Positions 1 to 8,233 of a stretch of DNA of 17,264 nt are shown here, piece after piece. The position numbers and the translations under genes are program-made. The stretch spans positions 1-17,264 of the forward strand of contig CAKOGP040001809.1 in assembly GCA_933822405.4 (NCBI GenBank), in the 5' to 3' direction. The stretch comes from Cylindrotheca closterium. Taxonomy: Eukaryota > Bacillariophyta > Bacillariophyceae > Bacillariales > Bacillariaceae. The first letter of the stretch is position 1. Each line of letters begins with the position of its first letter. The notes under the pieces are model-generated. The model saw only the letters and a list, made by a program, of their open reading frames with translations. It was not told the DNA's origin and did no database searches.

Positions 1-21
1 CAGTCGAGGAAGAAAAATCTA

Positions 22-40
22 TTTCTCCACTGTGGAGAAA
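22..40. repeat. Short perfect palindrome with a nearby direct copy of one arm
   Basis: Two 9-bp arms, TTTCTCCAC and GTGGAGAAA, flank a single T. The arm with one extra base (ATTTCTCCAC) is repeated directly at 51-60. This is visible in the sequence. It could be a piece of a transposon end or a simple cruciform-prone site, but nothing assigns it to a family. Confidence 0.5.
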
Positions 41-218
41 AAATAATTCTATTTCTCCACCAGAAGCTAATATGGCAACAAAGGTTTCACATTGGCGATC
101 ATTCATCCATTGACAATTGCTGGGTATACTGGCGGGCGTGTTTTTGCAAGGTCTATTTTGGCAAATAGCATAGCAAGACTGAACAGTACGGGGGATATGT
201 TTGTGGGACTTCCAGAAA

Positions 219-330
219 CATGAGAAGCCACCAAAACGATGAGAAGCCACCAAAACAAGAACTACCTCACATTGCAAAGCGAGTAATTTTTGTTCGGAAC
301 GAGTAATTTTTATTTGGAACGAGTAATGAC
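219..330 (+). repeat. Two short tandem duplications upstream of the Copia relic
   Basis: A unit of about 19 bp containing GAGAAGCCACCAAAAC occurs twice in tandem (about 222-256). A 20-bp unit beginning GAGTAATTTTT starts at 281 and 301, and its first seven bases appear again at 321. The third copy supplies the first in-frame ATG of the downstream protein fragment. The arrangement looks like replication slippage in neutral sequence. Confidence 0.6.
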
Positions 331-859
331 AAATGTCAACCTTCAAGCCAACTGGCACTATGCTAGTGAAGATGAAGATTTGCCTGATCTTGCTACCAAA
401 GCAGATCGAGGTCTGCAGTTTATTCAAAGCTGCAGAAAGCAAAGAGATCCATTTGGGTTGTACGATCATGTCATCATGGACAGTGGTTGTACAAACACCA
501 CCATTTGTAATGGTGAGCCCATGCATGGACTACATCATGCTGAGAAAGAACTTGATATGCACACTAACGTGGGCAGCAGAGTTCTTGACAAAGAAGGTTT
601 TCTAGGAAGATTTCCACCTCCAGTTTATCACAATGAAGATGGAATTGCCAATGTACTTGCTATGCGCGATATGATTGCTGCGGGATACCGCATTACTATG
701 TATACTGATGCTGACAATGCTTTTATTGTGCATTGTGATGGAAACAGAAAGATGCAATTTGTGAATCGTAAGGGTGTGTATGTGATGGAGCAACTTGGAG
801 CGAATGTGTGTGTGTGTGCGAAATATATACATCGGAAAAGAAAATCAGTTGATATTTAA
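326..859 (+). pseudogene. Truncated Copia-type retrotransposon polyprotein (protease / pre-integrase part)
   Basis: This is a fragment of a Ty1/Copia Gag-Pol polyprotein. From the ATG at 326, residues 50-56 read VIMDSGCTN, where Asp52-Ser53-Gly54 match the catalytic D-S/T-G of retroviral-type aspartic proteases. About 55 residues later comes a GIANVLAMRDMI block followed by RITMYTDADNAFIVH and a GVYVM stretch. This order (cleavage protease, then a region leading to the GAG-pre-integrase domain) is typical of Copia elements including those of diatoms. The second protease loop, integrase, reverse transcriptase and RNase H are absent, and the frame stops at 857-859. Upstream, 71-223 is open in the same frame but separated by two stops. 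No LTR was recognised. I read it as a dead remnant. Being an exapted protease-like gene is less likely. Confidence 0.7.
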
Positions 860-867
860 GGGACCAT

Positions 868-901
868 GCCCCAAAATCAGCAGGGCGTGTCTTTTTGGGG
901 C
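868..901. other. GC-rich stem-loop just after the Copia stop
   Basis: GCCCCAAAA (868-876) and TTTTGGGGC (893-901) are perfect 9-bp inverted arms around a 16-base loop, nine bases after the stop of the Copia fragment. In a eukaryotic context a terminator reading is not justified. It may simply be a relic of a mobile-element end. Confidence 0.4.
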
Positions 902-952
902 TTGGGTCGCCTCCCCTAGAATTGCTGAAGGCAATATTTTTAGAGAGCCCAT

Positions 953-1190
953 GTGATTATGAAGCATTCTATGATTTGTCACTTTGTTTGTCACTTGCGA
1001 CCTCTGACATTCAACTTAACCATGTCCTACTTTCAGAGTACCCTTCTTATTAGGAACCTTCCCCTTTGTTTGCCGTTGTGTTTGTCACTTGTGACCTTTA
1101 AAACCCAAATGAACCATGCCATATTTCATCATCTCCTGATGATAAGCCATTGGTGTATGCTTTCTATTGCAACCTACTGCCACTAAATTC
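953..1190. repeat. Diverged direct duplication of about 45 bp
   Basis: The stretch from about 984, with TTTGTCACTTGCGACCT and an ACCATGTCCTA tail, recurs from about 1078 as TTTGTCACTTGTGACCT with ACCATGCCATA. The copies are 94-95 bp apart and clearly diverged. No convincing protein frame crosses them, so this looks like old non-coding repeat sequence. Confidence 0.4.
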
Positions 1191-1296
1191 AACTTCAGTG
1201 GCCGCTATGATAGCAAACGCCCACTTAACAATACACAAACTACTTCTTTGGATCCTGATGGATAAGGCTCTACATGAGTTGCCTGTAGATTCTATT

Positions 1297-1332
1297 TAGA
1301 TCTAGATCTAGATCTAGATCTAGATCTAGATC
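1297..1332. repeat. (TAGATC)6 microsatellite
   Basis: Six perfect copies of the hexamer TAGATC fill 36 bp. Each junction makes the palindromes AGATCT and CTAG, so the whole array is self-complementary and can fold into a hairpin on either strand. A seventh copy is truncated after the array. Confidence 0.9.
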
Positions 1333-1424
1333 CAGAAATTAGGTGGCAGCTCTGAAAAGATTCAAGTTAGATGCAAATTCTGAAATAGCCCACCTATTGT
1401 TCTAACTTCATTCAATTTTTTTAG

Positions 1425-1681
1425 TCTATATTACATTTGTCACCAATATTGGTGTCTAAGAATGCTGGTTTGGCTGGAACGGGAGAATTCTTGGTGGAAA
1501 TGCTCCAAGAACCAAATTCACTTGAGGTGGACTTGAAGAGATTTTTGGCTACATCAGGAATGTTTGCCAAATTGATCATCAAACTTATGTGAGTGCGGCG
1601 GAAACATTTCTACCTCAAGATACCCTATACCAATGTATCAACCTTGCCAAGTACATCAAAGAGCAAGAAATATTAGTTTAA
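1425..1681 (+). pseudogene. Fragment of an unrecognised protein, probably a terminal exon with one frameshift
   Basis: I do not recognise this protein. A frame opens right after a good 3' splice site (a CTAAC branch-like site near 1412 and a T-rich tract ending in AG at 1423-1424). It reads through NAGLAGTGEFLVEM and a DLKRFLATSGMFAKLII stretch. At about 1583-1590 the convincing frame changes and continues as SAAETFLPQDTLYQ and INLAKYIKEQEILV to a TAA at 1679-1681, directly overlapped by AATAAA (1681-1686). A GTGAGT at 1589 offers an alternative donor site, so a splice rather than a frameshift is possible. The upstream stretch about 1335-1405 has a short similar-looking frame (ALKRFKLDANSEIAHLLF) that may be the preceding exon. 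Coding character is judged only from composition. Confidence 0.3.
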
Positions 1682-3320
1682 ATAAAGCAATTCAAAGCAA
1701 TTCAAAGCAATTTGGTCAACAATTTGGCCAGATCACTCCAGATCATGCTTTGGGGCAACAAACTTACATGTGATTCAAACTTCCCATTTGCTTAGGCGCC
1801 TTGATCTAGGATAGGCCGAATCTATTGATAGGTCCAGTAATCCTTTGTCCATTAGAGGCAGTAAAAGGGACTGGCAGGTTGTTGTTTGGGTTTCTGTCTC
1901 CATGGTGCCAGGAGGACCCGCCAAAACGGAGCAAACTCATAATATTACCAAACCAACTCATCATATTGGTCAAAATTTATATGCCAATGGTCGAATTCTT
2001 CTTCCGCTAACGACGCACTTGCTCAAAATATATGCAGAGATGAGATTGGTGTATTGTCGGTTTTTTTTGTGGCTTTCTGGGTCCACCAAGGCCAGTTTCC
2101 CAAGAGCAACAGATTCTGATGATAGGGCTTGAGTTTGAATTTGGCACCGGATAACGCCATTAGGCACCATCTTCCTGCATCTAGGGACGTCTTCACATAC
2201 AAAGTTGATGATGTATGTGCGCCCTAGACGGTGTCTATGAACTTCTTACCGACAAAGTCATCATTAGACCAACACACAGTTTTCGTTACCATCGTCATCA
2301 GTAGAAATTTTTCGTTGTGCCCCATGTATTGTTGTTTGGCTTCCATATTGCCAGTTGGTGCGATGGGAACAGTTGGGTGTTGCGCCAGTCCATTGTTGCG
2401 CAAACTGTAGTTGATTGTCATGTTTGTGTTGTTTCTGTTTTTATTTCGGCTGTGTGGATTGAGATTCGGGATCTGCCATACATTTGGACTAGAATCCCAT
2501 CAAAAAGGTTCTCCGGATTGGGATTTTAGGATCTGCCATATATTTGCACCTGAAGCCTAGACTCTCCGTCCAAATGTACCACGATCCTGCACGTAGAATT
2601 CTACACAGTCAGAAGTGATCAAAACGTTTCTCCGATGAGCCCAGGACAGAACCAAAAACAACATTGAGAAAAGAAACTGCAAGTAGATGACATCACTGGT
2701 GAAGAATCTGACAGCAATGCAACTGAATAGAGTACAATTGGCAAAATGAGGTAAGCTCATCAAAGAGCAAATTCTCACAGTACTATGATGCCGTTTGATG
2801 ATTGCATGACATCAACAAGAACAGGAGATCTTGCATTTTCATATCCTTTTTCCTGCAGGCGGCGCCTTTGCCAATTTTTCTTTGCTGGTTCTGGTAATCG
2901 TGATATTACATATGGCAGACATTGTGCATTTAAGCCACAAAATTGGGATTCGTTTTTTGAGACATGTCTCTCAATCAGGATCCCATTAAGAGTTACAAGT
3001 TTGTTAGTGTAGCTCCCTGCAAATCTACCAGGATCCTACTCAGTAGAAATAACGTAGATTGGACAAGTCCATAATAGTTTTGAGTCATTATGTTAAGTAA
3101 GCAATATGTTAAGTAAGGCTGTTTGTAATAGCAGGGCAAAAATCGCGCCAGGATGGATTCAAGCCCTCCCTATGGTACATTTCTACAGAAAATACGTAGA
3201 ATCACACCTTCCTCCACCCTCCTCCAACGTAGTTACTACTAGTGCCAAGTTAATTTCCACTGAATCCAGCTTCGTCAAGACAAAGATTTCCCAGCGCACA
3301 CATAAAATAAAAAAACTTGA
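1682..3320. other. Gene-poor relic sequence
   Basis: No frame here is convincing on either strand. A minus-strand stretch (about 2421-1970) has two short open frames interrupted by stops and may be an eroded coding remnant, but its family is not recognisable. A CAATTCAAAG-type short tandem repeat sits at about 1688-1710, and a diverged direct repeat at 2457/2516 is listed separately. Confidence 0.4.
2457..2550 (+). repeat. Diverged direct repeat, about 33 bp, two copies
   Basis: GATTGAGATTCGGGATCTGC at 2457 and GATTGGGATTTTAGGATCTGC at about 2516 begin two copies that both continue with CCATAYATTTG. They are about 59 bp apart. A loosely similar AAATSTACCASGATCCT motif occurs at about 2571 and again at 3020. 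Probably the remains of a repeated element. Function is unknown. Confidence 0.5.
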
Positions 3321-4039
3321 GTATTTGAAAACAAGACAAGGAGCAAGAAGGCACCAAGCAAGGGGAAGGGCAATGAGACCAAGAAGAAGGCAGCTTCAAA
3401 CCCAGCAACACTAGCAAAGCCTCCACCCAAACAACCCGTGAGTTTTTTGTACTACTGGTATCAGAACGTCATTGTTGAACATTGGAGAAACAGCAGCATT
3501 TTTTGTTTATTTGCCAACAAATGAAGGGGAGTCTCGTATACAGGAAAAGGTATACGGCAATGATTCAAGGGCGAGCAGTGAGGAGGACCTTGAATACAAA
3601 GAGGGTGAGTATTCATGTTTTGTGCTACTGTTGTGTGACAAAAGCCTTGATCTCACCTGCTTCTTTTGTCACTAAATATTATGGTGATGCAAGATGTCAA
3701 TTTGGGTTGAGTATGCTTTGTTTATTTGCCAACAAATGAAGGGGAGTGTCGGAGACAGGAAAAGGTGTATGACAATAGTTCAAGTGTGAGCAGTGATGAG
3801 GACCGTGAACACAAAGAGGGTACGTATTCATGTTTTGGCGCTACTGTTGTGTGACAAAAGCCTTGATCTCACCTGCTTCTTTTGTCACTAAATACTGTGG
3901 TGATGCAAGCTGTCAATGTGGGTTGAGCAATGCTTTCAATGTCACAGATGAAGCATTTGCACTTTTGATGGTGGAGAACTATGTGGACAGATGGAAGGCA
4001 CTGGCCAAAGAATGGCCGAGCAGTGGCAACACTAACTGA
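3321..4039 (+). pseudogene. Degenerate multi-exon gene with a duplicated exon; product unrecognised
   Basis: The first piece (3321-3437, 39 codons) is very Lys-rich, with SKKAPSKGKGNETKKKAA and then PPPKQP. It ends exactly at a GTGAGT donor (3438), like an N-terminal exon of a nuclear protein. Two acidic pieces follow, VYLPTNEGE...EKVYGNDS (about 3505-3604) and VYLPTNEGE...EKVYDNSS (about 3720-3819). Each is followed by a consensus-like donor (GTGAGT at 3605, GTACGT at 3820) and lies in a 215-bp tandem duplication. The last piece, to the stop at 4037-4039, contains GDASCQCGLSNAF, then VTDEAFALLMVENY and VDRWKALAKEW. That tail has the feel of a C-terminal segment of an algal transposase, but this is only an impression. 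No start codon or acceptor joins the pieces in one frame, so I treat it as broken or alternatively spliced. Confidence 0.35.
3503..3935 (+). repeat. 215-bp tandem duplication containing an exon and its donor site
   Basis: Copy 1 (3503-3717) and copy 2 (3718 to about 3935) start with TTGTTTATTTGCCAACAAAT and end near GGGTTGAG. They are highly similar, with scattered substitutions. The acidic reading frame is open in both copies, whereas an alternative frame open in copy 1 is stopped in copy 2, which favours the acidic frame. The 215-bp period is not a multiple of three, so the copies cannot be read through as one exon. Confidence 0.85.
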
Positions 4040-4668
4040 ACCACAAACGCTCTGAATAAAAGTGCAAGAAGGCAAGGCAACAAATTGTAACAGTATATGA
4101 GGATTCCTGAAAAGTAGATAGAACAAGTATTGTTTAGTTGATAGTAATATATAGTAATTGTGATATTTCAATTGTTGTAGTGATCACATTAACACTTTGG
4201 GCATGTGACAATAGATGATGCTGGCAATGCAAAAATGACAGGGTGAAGGTGGTATTGAGACTTTCAGTGCATGGTTGATAGTGGCTAGACCCTGTCCCAA
4301 AATGACAAGTAGTAGGTGGCTGCAATAAAATCACATGGCCACGTGACATAAGCAGACGGAGCCATGTCCTAATGTGACATGAGCAAGCCAACCAATAGGA
4401 CCAGACTTTCTTTTCCGATGTATCTTTAAAAAAAAATATTTTGCATTATCTTGCTGGCTATGCACAGCAATCAACGAATGGAAGTAATACCTGTATCCCT
4501 ACCATATAGATGAAAGTTTTCCATTTTAGTCAGGACCGTGTGGCAAATTCGGGCATTTAGCAAAACAAAAACCGCCAAAGCCGACTATAGGTTGTGAAAC
4601 GCGCGCTAATTAATGATGACACGGTAAAACTGAAAACTGTATTCACGCGGGGATATCCTGGAACTCAC
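4040..4668. other. Intergenic region without recognisable gene
   Basis: Stops occur in all frames and no codon-like stretch stands out. A CCACGTGA E-box-like palindrome occurs near 4340, and an A-rich run near 4427-4436. Neither can be assigned a function from this sequence. Confidence 0.4.
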
Positions 4669-4735
4669 GGGGAAAAAAAGGGAACTTTTAGGGAACTTTC
4701 AGGGAATTTTTTGGGAACTTTCAGGGAACTTATAG
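4669..4735 (+). repeat. GGGAACTTT tandem array, left arm of a fold-back unit
   Basis: About five degenerate units of AGGGAACTTTY (11 to 13 bp), one of them with GGGAATTTTTT, lie in tandem. The same repeat occurs in opposite orientation at 5380-5487. A short frame through it reads GTFREL repeatedly, but this simply mirrors the DNA repeat. Confidence 0.8.
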
Positions 4736-4937
4736 GTAATTGGAGATTCATTGAGACTCCCCAAATACTATCCCTGCTTTCCCATCTCGCAAAGAAATTG
4801 TTACTTTTCTAATTGTGAATTATTATGATGCCATTGGCATCGGTTTTGGACAATCCAATGCTATCAACAAGGGCACTCTTCACTGTCGATAGCCTACAAT
4901 GAATACTTGAGTGACTGATAATGCTGGACAATAGTAG

Positions 4938-5346
4938 TTGAAGGATTGGAGAACCAGCGATGTGAAAAAAGAGCCCAAGAAACCTATCAAGGACAGTGCT
5001 GGAGAGACATCACCAAAAACATGGACCCAAACCATGTCTACTAGCAGATGGGCAATGGCATACATTTGGCCAAGAAGTCTTGTTCAGAACAAGGTCTTTG
5101 TCTTTGTTCACTGGATGGTCACATCTATTAGTCAAGGAACCAACAGCCCCAAAGTTCTCGACTTCAAGATTTGGGCTAGAACTCAGCGGCAGGAGAAATT
5201 CAACGAGAGATTGAAACGTTTTGACACTATTGGAACTCGTGTTTGTTATACTATGGACAAGCATGAAGTCGTTTGCACTGACTTTCTTGTTTTGATTCAA
5301 TACGATATTGAGGATGGCCGTCCTTTGAATAGAGTCATCTACTATA
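4938..5346 (+). CDS. Possible internal exon of an unrecognised protein inside the fold-back unit
   Basis: I do not recognise the family. The frame is open from just after two stops (TAGTAG, 4932-4937) for about 136 codons. It has a basic start (KDWRTSDVKKEPKKP), a hydrophobic central part (VQNKVFVFVHWMV), a charged helix-like stretch (TQRQEKFNERLKRFDTIG) and a C-terminal part TDFLVLIQYDIEDG. It reaches a perfect GTAAGT donor at 5347, so I end it there. Frame-shifted protein-like pieces upstream (IGIGFGQSNAINKGTLH near 4830) suggest decay. No plausible acceptor joins it in frame to the dioxygenase gene downstream. The antisense frame over the same bases looks less protein-like. It is probably the coding remnant of the element defined by the two repeat arrays. 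Confidence 0.35.
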
Positions 5347-5379
5347 GTAAGTTTGTCTTTTGAGGGAATATTGTTTCGC

Positions 5380-5487
5380 AAAAGTTCCCTGAAAGTGCCC
5401 TAAAAGTTCCCTGAAAGCTCCCTAAAAGTTCCCTAAAAATTCCCTAAAAATTCCCTAAAAATTCCCAAGTACCCGGGAAATTCCCTA
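5380..5487 (-). repeat. GGGAACTTT tandem array, right arm of a fold-back unit
   Basis: About nine units of an 11-bp repeat (plus-strand AAAAGTTCCCT with variants such as AAAAATTCCCT) run in tandem, ending near an ACCCGGGAAATTCCC stretch. Read on the minus strand they match the left array at 4669-4735, so the two arrays form imperfect inverted termini around 4736-5379. Confidence 0.85.
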
Positions 5488-5536
5488 AAGTAAGAAGTGC
5501 AGAAGAAGTAAGAGTGGAACAAATTGTGCACCAATC

Positions 5537-6562
5537 ATGGTGAAGCACAATTGTTCTTCCAAAGCATGTGGACCCCACCAGAATGCTCGCAGATTTGTGG
5601 CTGGCACGCAATCAAAGTGTTCCCGTTTGAATGTTGGGACAAAAAGTGTGAAGCAAATCTTTGTCAAGCCTTGTGATAAGGAACATTGGCTGTTAGATTT
5701 GAATCAAAATGTCTTTTGCATGGAAGTCGATTGGGCCAGTGGCGTTGCCCCAAAGTGTTCACCTCCAGAACATGCCAAAAATATTAAGATTGCTTTTGGG
5801 AAAGCAAAAGGAAGCCTTAAAGTATTGGATCCTGACCATGAAACTAATTCCATTGCCGTGTTTGGAAAACCCAATGGCAATCAAGGGCTCACGGACTTTC
5901 TGTTTTACAAGGCTTCTGACCGACAGAGAGGCGAACTAAAGGAGCAATGGAAGGATGTTCGAAATCTGATGCCCGAAGCTATGAAACAGAAGCCTGATGT
6001 TGCACGGGGCAAACAATCAGCTGCTTCGTACCAGCGGTACATCTGTTTTGGTTATCGTAAGGATCCAAAAGGATCAGACATTGGAGAATATGCATACCAA
6101 AAGCATGGAAAAAAAGACAATCAGTCTGGTTACAGGGGGATTTCTGATAAGTTTCGGCAATTGAGTGAAAGCCTAGAGGGAATATCTAATCGATTTGGGA
6201 AGCATTTGTTTGAAGCTAAGTGGATGGATGATCTGCGACAGAGAGTGTTGTTGCCATCGTTTGCTGGCGGTAAAGCCAAAGCAACACAGTTTTCTGTTGG
6301 CATTGGATATTGGTCAGTCGCACACACTGATGATGATTATTACTTTACAACCTTGTCATGTCTATCCAAGAATGAAGCTGATCATGATAAAGTGTTGTAC
6401 TATTTTATTTTTCCCTTTTACAAGGTGGCAGTGCCAATGAAATCGGGAGACATTATATTCTTCAACCCATTGGAGCTGCACTGTTGTTCTAATCCAAGCT
6501 TACCAGATGCTTCTGCCAAGACTTTCAATGCTCGATTTGCTTCATATGCAAAAAGTAGTTAA
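5537..6562 (+). CDS. 2-oxoglutarate/Fe(II)-dependent dioxygenase-like protein, 341 aa
   Basis: This is the only long undamaged frame in the window. The ATG at 5537 has G at +4 and is the first Met after an upstream stop. The C-terminal third carries the signature of a double-stranded beta-helix 2OG-Fe(II) dioxygenase: GYWSVAHTDDDYYF supplies the HxD iron ligands (His263, Asp265), VPMKSGDIIFFNPLELHCC supplies the distal iron ligand (His315), and FNARFASY supplies a candidate 2-oxoglutarate-binding Arg333. Family members hydroxylate proteins, small molecules or nucleic-acid bases. The transposon context suggests comparison with the TET/JBP-like and transposon-associated 2OG families, but substrate cannot be read from the motifs. 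The N-terminal about 220 residues, including a Cys/His-rich start (HNCSSKACGPH), are unassigned. There is no signal peptide or membrane segment. It lies 455 bp before the protease-like gene on the same strand. Confidence 0.7.
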   Translation: MVKHNCSSKACGPHQNARRFVAGTQSKCSRLNVGTKSVKQIFVKPCDKEHWLLDLNQNVFCMEVDWASGVAPKCSPPEHAKNIKIAFGKAKGSLKVLDPDHETNSIAVFGKPNGNQGLTDFLFYKASDRQRGELKEQWKDVRNLMPEAMKQKPDVARGKQSAASYQRYICFGYRKDPKGSDIGEYAYQKHGKKDNQSGYRGISDKFRQLSESLEGISNRFGKHLFEAKWMDDLRQRVLLPSFAGGKAKATQFSVGIGYWSVAHTDDDYYFTTLSCLSKNEADHDKVLYYFIFPFYKVAVPMKSGDIIFFNPLELHCCSNPSLPDASAKTFNARFASYAKSS

Positions 6563-6865
6563 AAGGTAATTGTAGTTGTAATATTGTTTGTTTCAGTGTT
6601 GTGCAGTTTCAAGTTGTTCAATTCTGTCTGCCACCTGGAGAAGGAACCAATGGTCAGAGAAGAAAGAAGACCTGGCTCACTTTCATGACCGGGCTTGCTC
6701 TGCTTTGAGCAGCCACAAAAAACAAAAAACAAAAAACAACACATCACAGCTACTTCTTCTAGCTATCCTGTTGCTCTCAGCATTATTCAATTCCGCAACA
6801 ACAGTTTTGTACAAACACCATCCAGTAGCAACATTTCCATTCTCCTCAGGGACTGGTTCCTCCAT
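6559..6865 (-). CDS. Candidate small minus-strand gene, weak
   Basis: Two overlapping minus-strand frames could be one small gene. The first starts at the ATG at 6865-6863 (MEEPVPEENGNVATGW...). The second ends at 6559 with a hydrophilic tail (PGHESEPGLLSSLTIG... to NITTTITF). They would be joined by a very short 43-base GT-AG segment (6742 to 6700) covering the T-rich run, or by a frameshift there. The stop overlaps the dioxygenase stop. Composition is the only support, and the sequence may equally be non-coding spacer. Confidence 0.15.
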
Positions 6866-7017
6866 TCACTTCCGCACAGTTTGGCTTTTTACACATCTGC
6901 TTCTCATACTTTCATCGAGCAAAGTGACAAACATTGTGTAGCTACAAAAGCTGGACCGTGAAGTACCAATTCTTTGCCTTATGCTAGGATGGAGCCTTGC
7001 TGCGGTGAAGTTCATAA
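6563..7017. other. Spacer between dioxygenase and protease-like genes
   Basis: No secure plus-strand gene is seen. A GGTAATTG...TTTCAG segment just after the dioxygenase stop could be a tiny 3'-UTR intron but is too short to trust. An (ACAAAAA)-type microrepeat of three units lies at about 6716-6740. The region should contain the 3' end of one gene and the promoter of the next, but no specific element is recognisable. Confidence 0.35.
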
Positions 7018-7147
7018 ATGGCAGGATCATCTTCAGGTGGGAAATCTGATGCTGGGAGGGATGTCCACGTAACAAAAAGGAAACAAGCTGAAGTAAATGA
7101 AAGTGATATTCGACCGTTCCAATGTCAAGAACATCTTGGAGATGCTG

Positions 7148-7224
7148 GTAAGTTGACCAATATGGCAGAATAGTAGCCAGACAAAAATCCATTACAAGAA
7201 TCTCTTCAAACATTGTTCTTACAG
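7148..7224 (+). other. Spliceosomal intron, 77 bp, with tandem CAGCAG acceptor
   Basis: The donor is the consensus GTAAGT (7148-7153) and the acceptor is TTCTTACAG (to 7224), immediately followed by another CAG (7225-7227). Splicing at 7224 joins a phase-1 exon to the downstream frame and preserves it. Using the second AG would delete one codon only. Intron retention meets a TAG shortly after the donor. Confidence 0.65.
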
Positions 7225-8233
7225 CAGCAAAATCACCAGATAACGATATGCTATTGGCAACGTCAGATGTTAGTAAAAACGGAAAGGTCTCTACAACACT
7301 TACAGCAGCAAAAGTACCTGTATCATCACAAGAAGAAGATGACTTGGCGGTGGTTGTGGCAAAGTGCTGGAACGACTTTTTATCAGCAGAGTTCAGTCTT
7401 GGTATAACATATTCTGGACTGCCTTTGTCTTTAAACTATGGCAAATATCAAGAGCTGCTATCTGGGCAAGGAAACTTTGTACCCAAAGTAAACAAAGCTT
7501 TGTTTGTAATGTTTCCTGAGGATTACAAGAACAAATGCGCCAAAGATCTGTTGATCCCTGTATCAAATGCGGAAGACTACCCATGCCCAATTGTGATCCA
7601 AGTTTGGCTACTAACACCACCATTCTTGATTTACCGGCTGAATTGGTTGAAGATGAAGAGTATATAGAGGGTGATGCAGCAGTTTTGTATTATCAAGGAA
7701 TACAAGAGAACGCAGAATCATTTGACAAGCACCATGTGGTCTTTGACATTCAGATCTTGGTGAAGAGCTTGATTGGATATACTGGACAGGAAACAAAGAG
7801 TTGAAAGCAGTTGGGGGCAAGAAAGGTGTTGAGGGGCTTGGCAAGATTTTGCATAGAATAAAAGCAATCGAAAAGTCAGGGAAGGGAGCAGCAATTGATT
7901 TTTTCAAAGACAAGAAAGCTAAGGATACAAGTAAGAAAGTTTGTCTTGCTGAAGATTTGCATCATTTTTGGAAACCAAAGGAGAACAAGAGGAAGAGAGT
8001 GAACAACATTGGACTCTCTGCAGAACAAAAGCAGCAAATCAAGAATGAAGAGCTCAACACCATTTGTTACCATGAACAGCCTAATCAACATATGGAAATT
8101 TTTGAAGAGCGTCTGATGCAGTTGGAGCTACTGCTACAAGCCAAAAAACCAAACGAGAACAATTCAAAAATTATTTCTTGTGTCAACAAGGCTACACAAG
8201 ATTACCAAAAAGAGATAAAGAAACAGTATTGCA

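Noticed and set aside
868..901. Rho-independent terminator
   Set aside because: The context is eukaryotic and no T run follows the stem.
1825..2132. Plus-strand frames of 61 and 95 codons
   Set aside because: No conserved motif, mixed composition and mutually overlapping frames. Treated as chance.
4520..4640. Helitron 3' end (CTRR with preceding hairpin) on the minus strand
   Set aside because: A CTAA occurs near 4557 on that strand but has no convincing GC-rich hairpin just upstream.
4594..4812. Frame with repeated GTFREL units as a repeat protein
   Set aside because: The amino-acid repeat only reflects the GGGAACTTT DNA array.
5010..5381. Minus-strand 123-codon frame over the 4938-5346 exon
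   Set aside because: Composition looks like the complement of a coding stretch, and the plus strand ends at a proper donor site.
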